Source: Hyparrhenia diplandra
Lineage: Eukaryota; Streptophyta; Magnoliopsida; Poales; Poaceae
DNA: 64,000 nt
Direction of reading: 5' to 3'
Assembly (NCBI GenBank): GCA_015847255.1
Contig: JADLZK010005775.1
Location: 1-64,000, forward strand
A model generated the notes under the pieces. That model did not search any database. It was not told the DNA's origin and worked only from the letters and a program-made list of their open reading frames with translations. The translations under genes were made by a program, and so were the position numbers. Positions 36,875 to 48,948 of the stretch are shown here, one piece after another (positions within the stretch are counted from its first letter, which is position 1; the number at the start of each line of letters is the position of its first letter).

Positions 36875-38412
36875 GCACCACGTCTCTCTCACGAATCTTT
36901 CTCCCCTTCCCGAACGCCCCAAGGGCGACTCGGGCGTCCACCCCCGCCGGGAGGCCCCCTCCTGCCCTTCCCCGGCCGCCGTGTAGCCGCCCCTTGCGGT
37001 GGCGGCGGCCCGTCGGCGGCGACCCAAAAACCAGATCCCGCGCCCTTCTTCTCCACCCGAGCCCCCTCCCGCTCCCTCCACTCAACCCTACCGGCGAACT
37101 CCGCGGCGCCATGCGGCGCCGACCGGCCGGGACCGCCTTTGGCTGGATCTCGCCGCCGGGCGCTTCCCTCGTCGACGGTGGCGTGCTGGGCGCTTTGGCG
37201 GCCCCCACCCCCTCCTTGGTGGTCGTCGGCGGCGAGCGATTCCGGCCGCCGCCACGATCCGGCCTCCTTCGTCCCGTCCGGTCTTTGTGGGCGCGGCAGC
37301 GGCGCTCGCCATGCACCGGCGGGGCCTTCTTTCGCCGCCTCCGTGGCCGGTGATGCGGTTCTCGTTGGGCTGGTGTCGCGGGGGACCTCATGTGGTTCTT
37401 AAGGCAGTGCCAGCGGTGGCGCCGTCGTCCCCCAGGCTCCGTCCTCGGCGGATCGGCGCTTTCGACCGCCATGGTGGTGCGGTCGTCGGCGGCTTGTTCG
37501 GGCGCACCAGCGTCGTCATGGTGGCGCTTTGTTGTTCGGCACGTGCGGGTGGTACCTCGCACCACCGTGGTGGTGGGGTGGGTGGTGCCGGCCGTTCTCT
37601 TTCACCGCCGTCGGTGCGGGAAAAACCCATCCCTCTGGGGGCGACGGCGGCGCTTCTAGCGTCGTGTCCTTCTTGAAGCGACGTCGGACATCTCTGTTTG
37701 CTGCCTTGCTCTTGGTTCCTGCCAAGGGCAGCGCCGCACCTCGACGACCCTCGCTCTCCCGTGGGGTCAACATGTTCGTCGTGGAGTGCCTAATTGTGCT
37801 TCATGCTGCTCTTCACTTGGTTAGTCCGGTTGGTGTTTGTTATAGTCGTAGTCTCCGCTGGGCGGATGCTGCCGGTGTGGAGGTCGTGTTGCCGTCGCGT
37901 CGTGTGTTCTTTATCTTTGGGCTCCTCGCCCGTGGTCCCGGCTCGGTGACTGAGGAGCACCGCTACGGGCGAATTTGGGGTGCCCCTCGTCCGTGGTCCT
38001 CTCTAGTGACTCGGAGTACTGGTGTGCTGGGGTTCTCCTTGCCCGTGGTCCCGAGGGCTCTCGGTGACTCGGAGGAGTTGGTCTTGTCTTCCGGCGGATG
38101 CTTTTGCCGAGGGATTCTTGGTGGATGCTTTGCCACCGTGGTCGTCGTCGTTTCATCTTGGGCTTCACTTCTTCGCTGGCCGCCAATGTGTTGGGCTCAC
38201 GTTATATTAGGTTCGGCTACGGGTTGTCTGCGGAGGGTCTCCCCCCTTTTTTGCTTGCTTTTGTGTAATGGCTTTGTGCTACCGTGTGGCCCTTGGGCGT
38301 GTAATGGGTAATCCTTGGATTACCGATTGCGGTGTGTGGTGGCATGGTCGTAAGTTGTGTCAAACTCTCTTCTTCTTAATGAATTACGTGCAACACACGG
38401 AGAAAAAAAAAA
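36875..38412 (+). mobile_element. Poly(A)-tailed retroposon with perfect 17-bp TSD, unclassified (LINE-like)
   Basis: Flanked by TTGATGCACTAACAAAT at 36858-36874 and 38413-38429, identical over 17 bp, and ending in an A-run (38402-38412). That is the signature of LINE-machinery insertion on the plus strand. The 1.54 kb body is very GC-rich at its 5' end (36900-37650) and ends with a TCTTCTTCTTAATGAATT motif like the 3' tails of grass L1 elements. Open frames at 36999-37676 and 37529-38311 have no domain I recognise; no endonuclease or reverse transcriptase is present. It may be an internally deleted LINE or another RNA copied in trans. Confidence 0.75.
37918..38085 (+). repeat. Degenerate repeats within the retroposon
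   Basis: A phrase like GCCCGTGGTCCC...CGGTGACTCGGAG recurs three times at about 60-75 bp spacing (near 37927, 37987 and 38040). Confidence 0.6.
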
Positions 38413-38429
38413 TTGATGCACTAACAAAT

Positions 38430-39017
38430 TATGCTAAAATATATCCTTTTGCTAGTCAAATCCACAACATAATACCCCTTCACTAAGCTTACGCCCTCAT
38501 GGCCTCATACTGAATTTTTCCAAAAGCACACTTAAAGATCTTAGGTGGAAATTTACGCATAGATTTTTCTTAACCATTGAAAGATAAGGGAAAGAGGCGT
38601 AAGGCATTACCATCGCCTCGAGGCTCGGCGTGTCGGCTTCCTGTGAAACCACGTTGGCATTCATGACGATGTGCGATCTCATGATTCGATGCTTTGTTTG
38701 TTACTATGATCAAAGTGAGTGCGTAGGAAGGGTCGAAGAAATGGCGGAGGTAGTGAAGCCAAATCATCGCAGGTGGGATGAAATTTGGGATCGGTGGCGT
38801 CTTGGTGGTCTTGGACTTTCCTATACCTACAAGAGAGAGGCCCATTTGTTTTCGGCCGGGGAGATGGCACATTTCGACGACTCGGACGCCCTCATAAATT
38901 TAAACAATCACATCAAAGCATCTGAGATTGCTACCTAAAGTAAATGCTAAATGTGACTAGCTATGTGACTACCTAAATGTCTATTTAGGTAGCTACATAA
39001 AAAATTAAATAATCATC
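38430..39017. other. Spacer with a repeat shared with 53.7 kb, no gene recognised
   Basis: About 60 bp near 38828-38890 (GAGGCCCATTTGTTTTCGGCC...) resembles 53731-53795. The region 38920-39000 carries TGCTACCTAAA and TTTAGGTAGCTA motifs of the neighbouring DNA transposon. Confidence 0.45.
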
Positions 39018-39413
39018 GAGCATCTACAACATTGCTACCTAAATGTCTATTTAGATAGCTACCAATTTCATACTACCATATTTAGCTTAGCCTACGGAAA
39101 TCCTTCGAAAGCGAGAATGACAAATGGGTCCCACTTGTCATGCTCCCTTGTGTTTAGGCCGAAGAGCAAGGAGCAGCCCGGCCCACCGTGGATTGAGCGG
39201 GGCACAAGATAGGGAGCTCCCGGCGGCCGCCGCGCCATGGAGCCGGGCGTTTGGTGAGGGTCGTTGTCGTGAAGGGCATCCACACCGCCCGCCTAGCGCC
39301 ATAGAGCTCGCCAGAGGTCGGCCCGCCCGGGGAGGGTCACGTCGAGGTCACGCCGCGCCGCGAGAAGGGCGCCCCCGAAAGGCGTCGTGTAGGGAGGTTG
39401 GGCCTCTCGTGTC

Positions 39414-40820
39414 CGCTTCGGGGACAAAAAATAATTGGCCCATAGGAAAAGTAGGCCCATGAAGGATGGCACGGCCTCAAGGCCCAAGAAGAAGGACCGA
39501 TGGGAATACGACGCCGGAGTTGACGACCTAAGACATGTTTTTGGGCCAAGGAGACACCCGGAGAATGAAGGCCCCGGCCCAAGTCAGAGATTCGCTAAGA
39601 AGGACTTAATGTACGGGAGACTCTATTGGGCCCCCCTTTAAAAGCCTAAGGCGGCCCATCTCCAAACACCGATTTGGCAAGGACCAACTTACTAAATCAC
39701 CCCGGCTAGGGCGGGAGGGCCCGAGGTGAAGCCTCCGAAATAGTAAGAATAAGGACCTACGTAATCGTCGGTATAGAAAAAAAGAGGGGAAAGACAACCG
39801 ATAGGCTTATCGAAGCTCATCCATATATGGGCCAAAATCTGCTGCGTACTACGGCGCTTGACCCGGAACAGCCCGGCTTCTATCACAACTTACCCCCGAC
39901 CCGAGGGGCGAGCCTCGAGGACTAAGTTCCCCTCGCCCAGGGGACACGGGATCTGGGGGCAATCCTCGCCCCGAGGATAGGGGACCCCGCCTGGGCTCTC
40001 CTCTCAGGAAACACCACCTCGGGCGCGCCTTGGGAAGCCAAACCCGATAGTGGGGAGCGGCCTGGGCCAGATAAATACACCACTTCTTCCACAGTCGCGA
40101 TGACGGGCAATCGATTGCCTGACCGACCATCGACCCGTTGTCTCCTCGCATCCGTTGATGGGACATAAAGGAACCGTTATCACGCACGTCACCGCACGTG
40201 GAAAACACAACTCCTTTGTTCATTTGCTTGCGACTTCATTTTCACGACACGAGGTCCCAGGACCCTCGGGGCGTCGACACCACGCCATGACGCGCACAAG
40301 CGCCGTGGACCGTGAAGGGATCGAGGTCACCATTTGGCCCTCGGGAGGCCATCCCCTCGCAACGGACACGAACACGGGAGACTCCAAGACACGCGTCCAT
40401 TGCGTGGCACTCCCTTTGGGAACCCGAGGTCCGGTTCGGGCATGGTATGCCAACAGCCCGGATAGTAGACACCGTAGCATTTGTACATGACACGTATTGT
40501 ATACATTATCTCTCCTTTACACTTTAAAAGGGAGAGTAATGCCAGCATAGAACGGATCCCCTCCGCTAGGTTTTCACACTTAGCCAACTCATCCCGGATT
40601 GAAGTCCTTCTTCATTCCCCAGATCACCTTGTAATCGCTTTGGTTCTTGTGCACAATTGGTGCCAGCAATACGAAAGGTCACAACTGCTGGACGTAGGGC
40701 CCCATGGCCTGAACCAGGATAAACCCCTCGTCTTCCAAGCTCGCACACGCCATCAGACGGGGAGCGCACAGCCTATATATTTTGCCGGTACTTGAGATAC
40801 CCGGTTTCGAAACACCGGCG
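39414..40820 (+). repeat. Left LTR of the 11 kb element
   Basis: Shares with the right LTR, in order: CCCATAGGAAAAGTAGGCCC, GATTCGCTAAGAAGGACTTA, GGCAAGGACCAACTTACTAA, CGTATTGTATACATTATCTC and the ending TACTTGAGATACC...GAAACACCG. A TTAAAAGGGAGAG box (near 40525) is the likely promoter. Confidence 0.85.
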
Positions 40821-43800
40821 CTGGCGCGCGGTAGGAGCGCGGCGTCAAAAAACTACTTCCCACAAACCTAGATGGCGGCATCTCTTTCCTTCCCACCTTG
40901 CTCACCGGAGCGCGAGTATGGCCAAGGGACGCTGGCTGCTGCGATTCGGCGGCCTCGGGTTCGCGGGTACTAGGCCACGATTTCGAGGCAATCCCGTTTG
41001 CCGACAAGCGGAGCAACCGGGGCCCCAATCTTCAAGAAGACGGCAGAGTCGCCATGACCGCCGCCGGGAGATGCGACATCAACAAAGGCGCATGGAGGGC
41101 GACTCCTATTGCGACCTCCCTCCCATGCCCGTCGACACCAGCGCAAGGAGGGAACCACCGGTCGCGGCCAGCCCGGTTCACGAGTGGGTCCCACGGAAGT
41201 GACTCGGGGGGAAGACAGATCTACGAGTCTGATCGCGGCGAGATCACAAACGGCAACAAGGAACGCGGCAACCGCGGAAGTTTATCGGGGATGGCGGTCG
41301 CCTTTAAGATTCGAGGGATGATGACGCCGCAAGAAGACTACGCCTAAGCGATCCGTAATCCCCGTGTCTTGGCGAACGAGTGGGTGGATGGCGCGGTGCG
41401 ACGCGGACAATACCCGAACGCAACCACGCCAATCGATGAAGAACTACCGCCGTGGACGGCGGCGGCCCCCTCCACTCCTCACGGCCATCGGGAGCTTCAT
41501 GATTGGCATCCAATTTTTGGATATCGCCCGGCACGAGTTTTGTAGACCCCGAACTCGGGCCGTATGATAGCGATTATTATGATCCCACTCGTTGGGACTA
41601 ATGTAATGATCGAATCATGAATCACCCCTTTTACTAGCGCCAGTAAAAATGGGAGTATTCCATCCATTAAGGCTAGCAAACCTTGTAATAATGGGAAGAG
41701 GAGAAAGGAGAAGAGGAGATGATGGATGTGTATGGGCTACATTAGTCACCATGAAACATAACCCAAAGTCCCCTCTTTCTTTACCTCGGGTCAATTAAAA
41801 ACGGCGTCAGCGTGCGCGGGGATATGACGTTACCACACAACACCCTTCGAAAGGGCAAAACCGAAACTACGTATCAACAATGTGTGGCCGACGTGTCGTA
41901 GCATACATAGGGATACCGTAGTAAAAACCCAAGGGAGTAGTAAGTGTAGTAAAGGAATATCCCCCCCGGTGGCTCACCAATTTGTTTGCTCGACTACCCT
42001 CGGTGCCCATCAAATCCGAACGACGGAGATGCTCCACGATGAGTACTTAACAAGGAAAAAGCGGGGACAGGCCTACTATTCGTCTCACCCCTCGGGGTTC
42101 ACCTCAGGTATGAATCATGCCAGCACATCCCGGTTTTAACTAATATAGCAAAATGTGAAGCCTTGGTAAACAATCTCCGTGTTATTTGCGGCGGACTTCG
42201 GGTCCTACCCTTGAAGACAAGAAAGGACCCCGACTCGAGGTAAGTCAAGTGATGAAGGACTCGCCAGCCACGACCCCAAAATAGGGGTATGTCGCCGAGA
42301 AATAAGAGAACTGGAAGACAAGTCCCATAGATTGGAACAACGGCATACCAAGGAGAGGTGCAGTAAAGCAGCGGACAAGTTCGTAAAGCTTATGTCCGCA
42401 GGAGCTGAGATACCGCCAAACCTCTTGACCCTAGACCTCTACAAACCTACCGGTAAACGCCAAGACCGAGAGGCCTCCTCGGGGGCCGATCCAACCCCCT
42501 CGGGGGCTACGGAACCCTCCTCGGGAAAATAGAAGCAAAACTTGGGGAACGGGTCCCTCTGAGGTAGCCAAACGGTAACCCGAGAGATCGTCGGCAAAGA
42601 TGATGGAGAAACACAAGATCGGTAAATACCAAAGTGATCGGGCTAGGCCGATCAAAGAAAAGCGCCCAAAAGGTGAGACCAAGGCTAAAGCCTCTCACAG
42701 TGATCGACGATGAGAGAGAGTTATACAAAAAAGGAACACGCCAGGGGGTACCACAAATGAATCGCCCAAAAAACGAAGAGATGGTTGGAATACACCCCAA
42801 GGGGAGAACGAAGACTATATTGCCCCATGCACCCTAGTGGGGGAAGTATCCGTGCAAGAACTCGGTAGCCAGCCATTCACGCGATACGAAATAGTCCGAA
42901 CCTCGCGAAGGTCGACGATACCGCCCACAAGACGTGTCACCCAACACGGGCTCTACCAACCACTTTGACGGAGTTCTTTGCTCCCCCCACTTCGGGAATA
43001 TGATGAGATCGGACCCCTTTGGAAAAATACCCAAGAAATCCATACATCGGCTTGCATGTAAGAGTTCTAAAAAGCAAAATTGAAGCCCTACCGGTTGTCA
43101 CTCCTCGATCGAAGAGTATGCCAAGACTTATTCTCAATGATTGGTATCTCGTATCCTTCATGTAAGGAAGATAGACGCCGCAGTTGATATACCCCAAGAC
43201 CAATGGTAGGACAGAAAGAGCCAATGGCATGATTTTAAAGGGCCTCAAGCCTGGAATTTTCCGACTGACTCAGGCAATATGGCAAAAGGCAATACAAAGA
43301 ACTACCAACTGTTCTGTGTGAGCTTGTAAGCCTCCCCCAAGTGAGGCAGCCATAGGACCACCCGAAATTCACTAGACCTGGTGAAAAAGGGTTGCCAATG
43401 GAGAAACAAGCAAAGGAAACACAAAATGGTGATCGAGTAGGGAAGGCCATATTGTGCCACCAAAGTTCTCAAACTTGAGACATGCCACGACTCCGCCGCT
43501 TCTATACAAAAAGAAACACGAACTACACATGCCCAAAGAAAACAAGATTAGAAAGCTTCAAGGTAGGTTTTGTCTCAAAACACGCACAAAAAACCTACCT
43601 CTGGGCTACCAGAGAGGGAACCCTCCCCTTGCGATCCTACGACGGTCACTGAAAAGTTTTACTCAAAAACACGAAGGCTTCAAGAAGGGTTTCACTTTAC
43701 CGTAAAGGCTTTCTTATTCCTTGGAATCACAAATGACTTTTTCATAAGAATTACGTAATGAAGCCGGACAAGATTGCGGGTCGCTTTATTAATACAGAAA

Positions 43801-44030
43801 GGGAAAAGCGAAAGTAACCCGAGAAATATTTAATGGCGGAGCCACCAAGTTTTTGAGCGATCAATACGCCAGAGAAATCGCACAACAGCGACCCCGTGAG
43901 CCGCAAGGTACAAAAAAAAACAACAACAACGTTCACGGTCCCGAGTTTCGCCGATTCAAAGATCCATGGCCGGGGATGGCATTGAAGGGGTCGTCGGGTC
44001 ATTGGCAACATCATCACCGCTTCGAAATAC
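40821..44030 (+). other. 5' interior of the LTR element, no gag/pol recognised
   Basis: Starts with the primer-binding-site-like TGGCGCGCGG. Open frames of up to about 150 codons on the plus strand show no zinc knuckle, protease or polymerase motif. Confidence 0.5.
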
Positions 44031-44039
44031 GCATGGAGG

Positions 44040-47000
44040 TATCATCGCCAGATACCTCCTTGGGCTCGGGGCGCTTCATGTCCTAATTCCTCAGCGAAAG
44101 GGGGAGCTACTTTCATCCTCAAAACGGGTGGCCAAAGACATCCGCTGGACCTTCCACCCGAAAGCATAGAATTGGCGGCCTTCTCTTCGTCGGTCTTCGT
44201 CGGCAACCTCCTCTTCTTCATCATTCCGGCCCAAGAAGAAACCTTTAGAGAGGATCTCTAGGGTTTTGTCCGACAAGGAGAAATGTGAGCACATCACCGC
44301 AAGACAACATTTCACCCCATTACGGAAAGCACCCCGAATCTCCCCTCGGACGTACTTTCCGAGAGCATTCAATCGACTTTGAACAGAAGCGCCCGGCGCC
44401 AGGTCAAGAGACCCAACCCGATCAATATGGTCCAACACGGCCTTCTCTAAATCCTTGCGCAGATTCTCCTCGACATTAAGACATTTGGGCATACCGGTGA
44501 CAGCTTCCACCGCTCCCGCCCGTGACTTCTCCGCCTCTGCCAAAAGAGGGAACAGGGTTAAAGACCAAAACAAAAGGACGGGACCATCAGACATAGTCAA
44601 AAGATCCAATTAGTGTTAGAAAGGTCATACCTTCATACATCCTTTTCCATTTCAGCATTTCATTATGCTCATTGAGGGATAAGCTTCGGATTGATTCCAC
44701 CTCCTTCCTTGCTAAATCCACCTCCTTGGCTAATTCCTCTACTCGGATGTTTAAAGAGTTGGCCATGTCCGACTGCCTCTTGGCTTCCTCTATAGCATGG
44801 TCACGCTCGGCCCGGGCCTTTTTGAGTAGTTTCCGAAATTCATCATGACCTTCCTTGAAATCTTGGAACGCCTGGTTCGCCTCAGTCCTTGCCTTAATCG
44901 AGTCAGACCAAACCTCGCACGCTCCACCCGCAAGAACTCATAACGGGCGGCCCAGTCGTTGTTAATCTAGGAAAGGCGAGCCGCCACCTCCTTTTGATGA
45001 CCCAGCTCAAGCTGAGTGTGGCAAAGGAAGTCCCAGTTTGAAGCATTCTTCCGCAGTAACTCGGACTTCTCCCTAGCAAACTTCTTCAAGACCTGTGAAA
45101 AACAATCCCAAACAAAGCCTTCAGAACACACAAAAGAGGACAAATCTAAGCTAGAAAGGGAAGACAAGCAAACCTCGCGCCCGAGGGCGGGTGACACAAG
45201 GTATGGTTGATCTTCTACAACTGGGCCAACCGCCCACCTCCGGATCTGGTCATGTTCCGCCCAGCGGCCACTTCAGACGATCGTGGATCACCAAAGACGG
45301 GCTCCACCGCCGATGACCGCCGAGTTCGAGTGTAGGGCCGCCCCCCACGCCCCGAGGGTCCCGAGAAATCGGGACACACCAAGAATCCCCTCGAGAGCCG
45401 TGGAAACTAGACCAAAAGAAATCCCGAGGGCCATCATGGCCTAACCACGGGTACCATGGAACTCGATCCTGTGGCCCCCTCCGCGCAAAGGGAGACGCCG
45501 GGCCGGAGGATTGAAGGGCTACCAACCGCCGGGCACCATCGGCCATTGACGGAGAGGTTGAAATCTCGGCAACTTCGATGGATCCTCTTGGGGAATTTTC
45601 TCAAGCAAACTCCGGTATCCTCCGTCATAGAAGTCACGGCGGGAAAAGTCCACTTCCATAGCACTCATTCCCCGATGTCCCCCTTGTCCCGAGGTATCTC
45701 CCCGGACAGACTTTTAGTAGCAATCACCGAAACGGTGGAGAGGGAGGCAAGGCGGAAGATCCATCCGAGGCTTGGGTATCCAACCCCGAGCAAACCAACA
45801 CCCCGGAGGAAGGTGCCTCGACAGCTATGGGGCTAGAAAAGAAAGCGAGATCGGCCTCCTTAGACGGATCGTTAGTCGCCGGAGGAGGAACCGCCGAAGA
45901 AGATGGTGACACTAAGGGGAGCATCACAGAGACGGCGCTGGGGTCCAACACCGAAAAAGTCGAACACAGTCCGAAGCCGCTCCGAGGATGCGGGATAAGC
46001 ACACCTCGGCCCCCTCTTTCGGGAAACAAAAGCGATCTCCAAATCGGGACAAAAAGGGAAGGGTGACAAATACAAAAAGAGGATGACTCAACTTTCTGAG
46101 AGATTTCGAGGGGTAGTTCTCGGCGCGAGCGTAAGAACGGAAAGCAAAGGCTTGGACGGAAGAGGACCCTTAGCACTAAGCTTGTCCCATCGTCATTTGG
46201 GATGAAGTCAAAGAACAGACGTGGATGTGGTTCGCTTTGCTCGCCCCCACTCAAGAACGGATGGGTCACCCTTGACGCCAAAGATCGCATCCGCGTCGAC
46301 ACGCGTTCGAGGGCGAAAAGTTCGGGTCACCAAAGATCCCTTCACCCTTAAGAGATTCTCCGCCACTGGGCGGCCCCCGATGCTTAGCGTTCGAGCGGCT
46401 CATCCAGCCTCCTCGGGACGCGGAAATACCCCCATCACCAGCCCCGACGCTCTTAGGTATTCGCGCTACCTCCCGACGACGGCCGAATCGCTTGTCGAAG
46501 ATTCGGGCCGAGTCACCACGTTTTCTCGCGCGCGACGCCGATGGTTCAAAGCGACCCTCCGGGCCTTTTTTCTCATTCGCCTCGAGCCATCTCAACCGCC
46601 AAGGCTCGCTCCGGGCGCGATTGGCATCCCTCAAGGACCCGGTCTTGGCATCGGGCGGAGGCGATTCCTTATGTACCAAATCCCCCGAAAGGAAAAAGGA
46701 GATCAAAACAAGAAATCACAACAAAGAAAAAGAAAAATAGTTGAAGCAAAATATGAGAAGATGATTAAATCTTACCAACGCAATATACCCCGCTTGGCCG
46801 GGCGAATTGCAATTTTAGGAATTTCCTCAGAGTCTTGTCCCCCAAAACACGCGAACTCGGCGGGCTGGCCGAGCATCCCCTAAAGGTTGTCAAACGTCAT
46901 CCGAATACCGGGTGAGATCCACCTCCTCCGGTCATCCGCTAAAGACACAAGGGGCGAGCCATCAAAGGCAACACCCTAAGGATGAGAGAGAAGGCGGCAA

Positions 47001-47720
47001 CAACCGCCGCCAAGATCTACACCCTTCTCGTGGAGAAGGAGAATAGCCGATCGGAGGCCATCCGGATGGCGATGTGCGGATTGAGGAGGGCCATCATGCC
47101 GTTTGGTTTTCGCGCCTTGATCACGCCCCCGTGAAAAGCCGGGAGCCCATCCCCGCCGCTCGAAGATAAAAACACTCTTCCCCGCCACCCCTTGTTCGAG
47201 CCGGCAAGACGAGAAGGAATATATTCATCCGCCCCGACTTTTCCTCTGTTTGTCCAAGGTCCGGAGTCAATGATGCAAGATCCAACCCGCAGACCGCCTC
47301 GCCTCGCGACCCGGTTTCCCGGTATCGTGGTGTTCACTCCGCCTTGAAGAACCACCGCCATAACTCCCAATGAGGTTCGATTCCCGTGAATCCCTCACAA
47401 AGAGTGACGAAAATCGACGCTGGGCAATTGAGTTGGGGACGATGTGATGGAGTTCGACACCATAATAGTACAAGATCGCGCACAAACCGACATGCCCCGG
47501 CACACCAAAGCCTCGCCTATGATGGTCCATCGCCGACGATATACCCGGGTGGTGGTTGCGGTTCTTCATGAGACGCATCGCACCTGACCACGCCGGCCGC
47601 AAATTATCTGAGCGCCGGCGCAAGAGACCTTCATCCACCAAACGTTGCGGCCGCCTCCGTCACCGACGACTGGGCCACGGAAAGGGATCGAGAGGAAGGA
47701 CGGCCTCCCTTTCCGCGCGA
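44040..47720 (-). pseudogene. Antisense Transposase_28-type gene inside the LTR element, frameshifted
   Basis: Read on the minus strand, opposite to the LTRs. From 47560 down come VPGHVGLCAILYYYGVELHHIVPNS, an SLFVRDS-like block, then SRLAGSNKGWRGRVFLSS and LPAFHGGVIKARKPNG. The order 'basal helix - gypsy-type core - SNKGW - LPAF' is that of the plant putative gypsy-type transposon domain (Pfam Transposase_28). A charged low-complexity middle (45724-46700) follows, then a coiled-coil-like C-terminus (about 44100-45200; for example EAEKSRAGAVEAVTGMPK). Additional antisense ORFs are known in Tat-lineage gypsy elements. At least six frame breaks are seen. Possible introns were not resolved. Its function in these elements is unknown. 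Confidence 0.6.
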
Positions 47721-48948
47721 CGCCATGGACTTCTTTCGCAACAAAGAACACGAGTAGGTATGGCTAATCTAGATCTCCCTCTCGCTCAGTCCACACCCTC
47801 TTCTTCCTCTGCTACAGGAACCAAGGAAGACACTGGCAAGAACTCTATGCGAGGGGAAGGAGATAAGGATTCAGACGACGCCGCCGCTCCCGAATATATA
47901 GGGGGAGAAAGCACATCGACCAAGATTAACCCCTGCGGCACAAAGTGGAGAGCGTGTAGCGAATTCGACGGTAGCAACCGCAGCACCAGTGGGCCCCAGC
48001 CCGATTCAAATGCGTGGGCGGTAGCCAATGCGAACGTTAGGGAACCATCTTATCCAATGAAAGTGATATCGCCGATATGGGCTGGGCTAAAAGGTGCGCC
48101 CGAACCGCGGACTAACGTGCCCGAGGGTCAAAAAACTCAAGGCCGTCGCTAAACTCAAATGCCTCCCGGGGAAGGCGCCCGAGCCCCTCGGGCGGGAATG
48201 AAACATCACCGCATCGCGTGACCTATGAAAGGAAACGCCGAGCCATGAGCTCACCGTACGGTCCAGAGGATCTTAAGCTGGGCCCTCCAGGTTTCTACAG
48301 CTGCCTCAGGACGACCGAGAAGGGGCCGAAGGGAAATGCACAACCGGCCGAGCCTAAGCTCTCGGGAGCTTGGGATTTCCCGAACGTATCTAAGACTCAC
48401 GGTAACCGCTACGGGAGATGTCCCATCCGTGGGAGGCCCGTCGCCCTCGGGACCCGACCAGTCGGGACCCGGGATCTGCTAGGTGGTCCGAGAGTTCTTA
48501 TGGAGTGAGTCCTGGACCACATAGCCGACCCTTGCTCCGGCAGAGGCACGGCACCGCTTAGATTTCTGTTACAACGCTCAACGGGGTGTGCCATACTCGG
48601 CTCACAGGCGGTATGACACACCCCCCTCCTCCTCCTTTTTTAAAAGGCGACAGAGGAGCGTAAGTAAAAATACGGAGAGGTTTGGAACAACCTTGCGCAC
48701 ATAAGCGGGCTCCCGGACTGCATCTCGGACCTCCCATGCACACCTTACATAAGATTAGTGGGTAGTTCAGATCTTACTAGCATGTAAGAAAAGCCCTCCG
48801 AGGAATTAAAATATTCTCTCGAGGCCTCTGAGTTGCTACACTAACGGGAGGCCAAGGCCGCACTGGCCCCGAGACCCAAGGTAAGCCAAAACCAAGAATC
48901 AATGGCCGAAAACCCCGAACGAGTTATTCTACCCGGGGCTCGAGGGCT

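Noticed and set aside
41000..43900. gag/pol coding on the plus strand of the LTR element
   Set aside because: No zinc knuckle, DTG/DSG protease, YxDD polymerase or integrase HHCC pattern seen in any frame.
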